DNA of 7,368 bases from an uncultured Pseudomonadota bacterium (lineage in GTDB: Bacteria; Pseudomonadota; Alphaproteobacteria; CACZRW01). The position numbers and the translations under genes are program-made. Shown here piece after piece: positions 6,709-7,368 of the stretch (the stretch's first letter is position 1; every line of letters starts with the position of its first letter). The notes beneath the pieces are model-generated. The model ran no database searches, had not been told where the DNA came from, and saw nothing but the letters and a program-made list of their open reading frames with translations. The stretch spans positions 1-7,368 of the forward strand of contig CACZRW010000040.1 in assembly GCA_902783675.1 (NCBI GenBank), written 5' to 3'.

Positions 6709-6721
6709 TAATTTCGATAAA
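6694..6721 (+). promoter_or_regulatory. Putative promoter of the unknown gene
   Basis: TTAACC (6694-6699) and GATAAA (6716-6721) are 16 bases apart, each about a 4/6 match to the housekeeping consensus. It would give a leader of roughly 20 bases. It suggests the last gene is transcribed separately from the lipid A operon. Confidence 0.35.
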
Positions 6722-6734
6722 GGTTTTCTTTTTT

Positions 6735-6738
6735 GGAG
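6735..6738 (+). promoter_or_regulatory. Ribosome binding site deciding the start of the unknown gene
   Basis: GGAG lies eight bases before the ATG at 6747. It supports this start over the in-frame upstream TTG at 6672, which sits inside the terminator-like hairpin. Confidence 0.65.
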
Positions 6739-6746
6739 TTTGGGCA

Positions 6747-7364
6747 ATGAACGACGAGATTTTATTTACTGGAACTGTTAGAGCCGATGAATGGCTATGC
6801 TTTAATGCTTTAAGTAAAATCGCGCAGACTGCCGACACTTCCCTATTCTTTCAAACGGTTAACAATATCAGGCGGGCGTTACGCAAGTATTACGGAGCGA
6901 AGGCTTCGGGACAGATTGTCTCGTCAGCTTATAGCTTTATTGACGCGCAGGGCAACAGCATTTTAAGCAACGCTTACGAGGCAAAGAATGTCGAGATTGT
7001 CGGCGTGGCGTCCTCTTATATCCTTGCTCACGGGGTCGAGAACGAGGCTTTATATGATGTGCTTATCAGCCCGAAAATGCTTATGCTTAACAGGCAAATC
7101 GGCAAGCTCGGCTCGTTTAACAAAAATGTGAAGAGCATCTTTGCGCAGATGAAAAGTGCGGGCAATTCCGAATGGCTTAAAGATATTGCGACGGCTTACC
7201 CCTTTGTCGTGCCTGCAAAAAAGAAGGCCACCGAGGAACAGCAAAAGCCCGCCTTGCGCACGGTCAAGTCTAAGAGGCTTGATGTCTTTTCAAAGGCAAT
7301 CATTAAGCTTGCACGCGTCAAGGAAGTGCTGGTTATAAATAACCGCGAAAGAGCAGAGGCTTAA
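6747..7364 (+). CDS. Hypothetical protein, 205 residues
   Basis: I do not recognise this protein. The start is supported by GGAG eight bases upstream, and the frame ends in TAA four bases before the window edge. From this start there is no signal peptide and no clear membrane segment. Residues 1-150 look like a mixed alpha/beta globular domain, with the block NNIRRALRKYYGAK (39-52) and a hydrophobic stretch VEIVGVASSYILAHG (82-96). A basic, charged linker rich in Lys and Gln (157-177) leads to a C-terminal segment with strongly alternating Lys/Arg and hydrophobic residues (about 174-202). A soluble protein with a basic tail that could contact nucleic acid or membrane is one possibility, but that is a guess. 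Codon use resembles its neighbours, so it is likely a real native gene. It is separated from the lipid A operon by 182 bases with its own putative promoter. Confidence 0.75.
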   Translation: MNDEILFTGTVRADEWLCFNALSKIAQTADTSLFFQTVNNIRRALRKYYGAKASGQIVSSAYSFIDAQGNSILSNAYEAKNVEIVGVASSYILAHGVENEALYDVLISPKMLMLNRQIGKLGSFNKNVKSIFAQMKSAGNSEWLKDIATAYPFVVPAKKKATEEQQKPALRTVKSKRLDVFSKAIIKLARVKEVLVINNRERAEA

Positions 7365-7368
7365 AGCT

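Noticed and set aside
6557..6838. Minus-strand open frame of 93 codons over the 6565-6746 spacer
   Set aside because: It overlaps two plus-strand genes in antisense and has no recognisable motif; no evidence that it is a gene or a gene remnant.

Overview
This window looks like chromosomal DNA from an alphaproteobacterium of intermediate G+C content. Two things point that way. It carries a Gram-negative lipid A gene set. Its UvrA has the CPVSGFTI form of the first zinc motif, with Ser in place of the second Cys; from memory this is the usual form in alphaproteobacteria. No mobile elements, CRISPR arrays, tRNAs or rRNAs were seen.

Layout, left to right. Bases 1-325 hold no convincing protein gene. 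Read on the minus strand, downstream of uvrA, they contain a densely base-paired RNA (about 90-269), a strong intrinsic terminator (60-89), a spacer of about 50 bases, and a Shine-Dalgarno sequence (5-12) ending four bases from the window edge. This looks like a cis-regulatory leader, or attenuator, for a minus-strand gene that starts just outside the window. I could not match it to a riboswitch class I know. It is the most interesting part of the window. Bases 326-3157 (minus) are a complete uvrA. Bases 3158-3297 are a compact divergent promoter region, with one promoter for uvrA and one for the rightward operon. A dyad symmetry covers the uvrA promoter.

Bases 3298-6564 (plus) are a tight three-gene operon for late lipid A / Kdo assembly at the inner membrane: waaA (Kdo transferase), lpxK (lipid A 4'-kinase) and an LpxL/HtrB-family acyltransferase. 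The gaps are 7 and 5 bases from ATG to the preceding stop, which suggests co-transcription and translational coupling. In the known pathway LpxK phosphorylates the tetraacyl disaccharide 1-phosphate to lipid IVA, WaaA adds Kdo, and the LpxL-type enzyme adds a secondary acyl chain. The three genes therefore encode consecutive steps.

Bases 6565-6746 are a T-rich spacer with a weak terminator-like hairpin, a putative promoter and a TGTTAA direct repeat. Bases 6747-7364 (plus) encode a 205-residue protein that I do not recognise.
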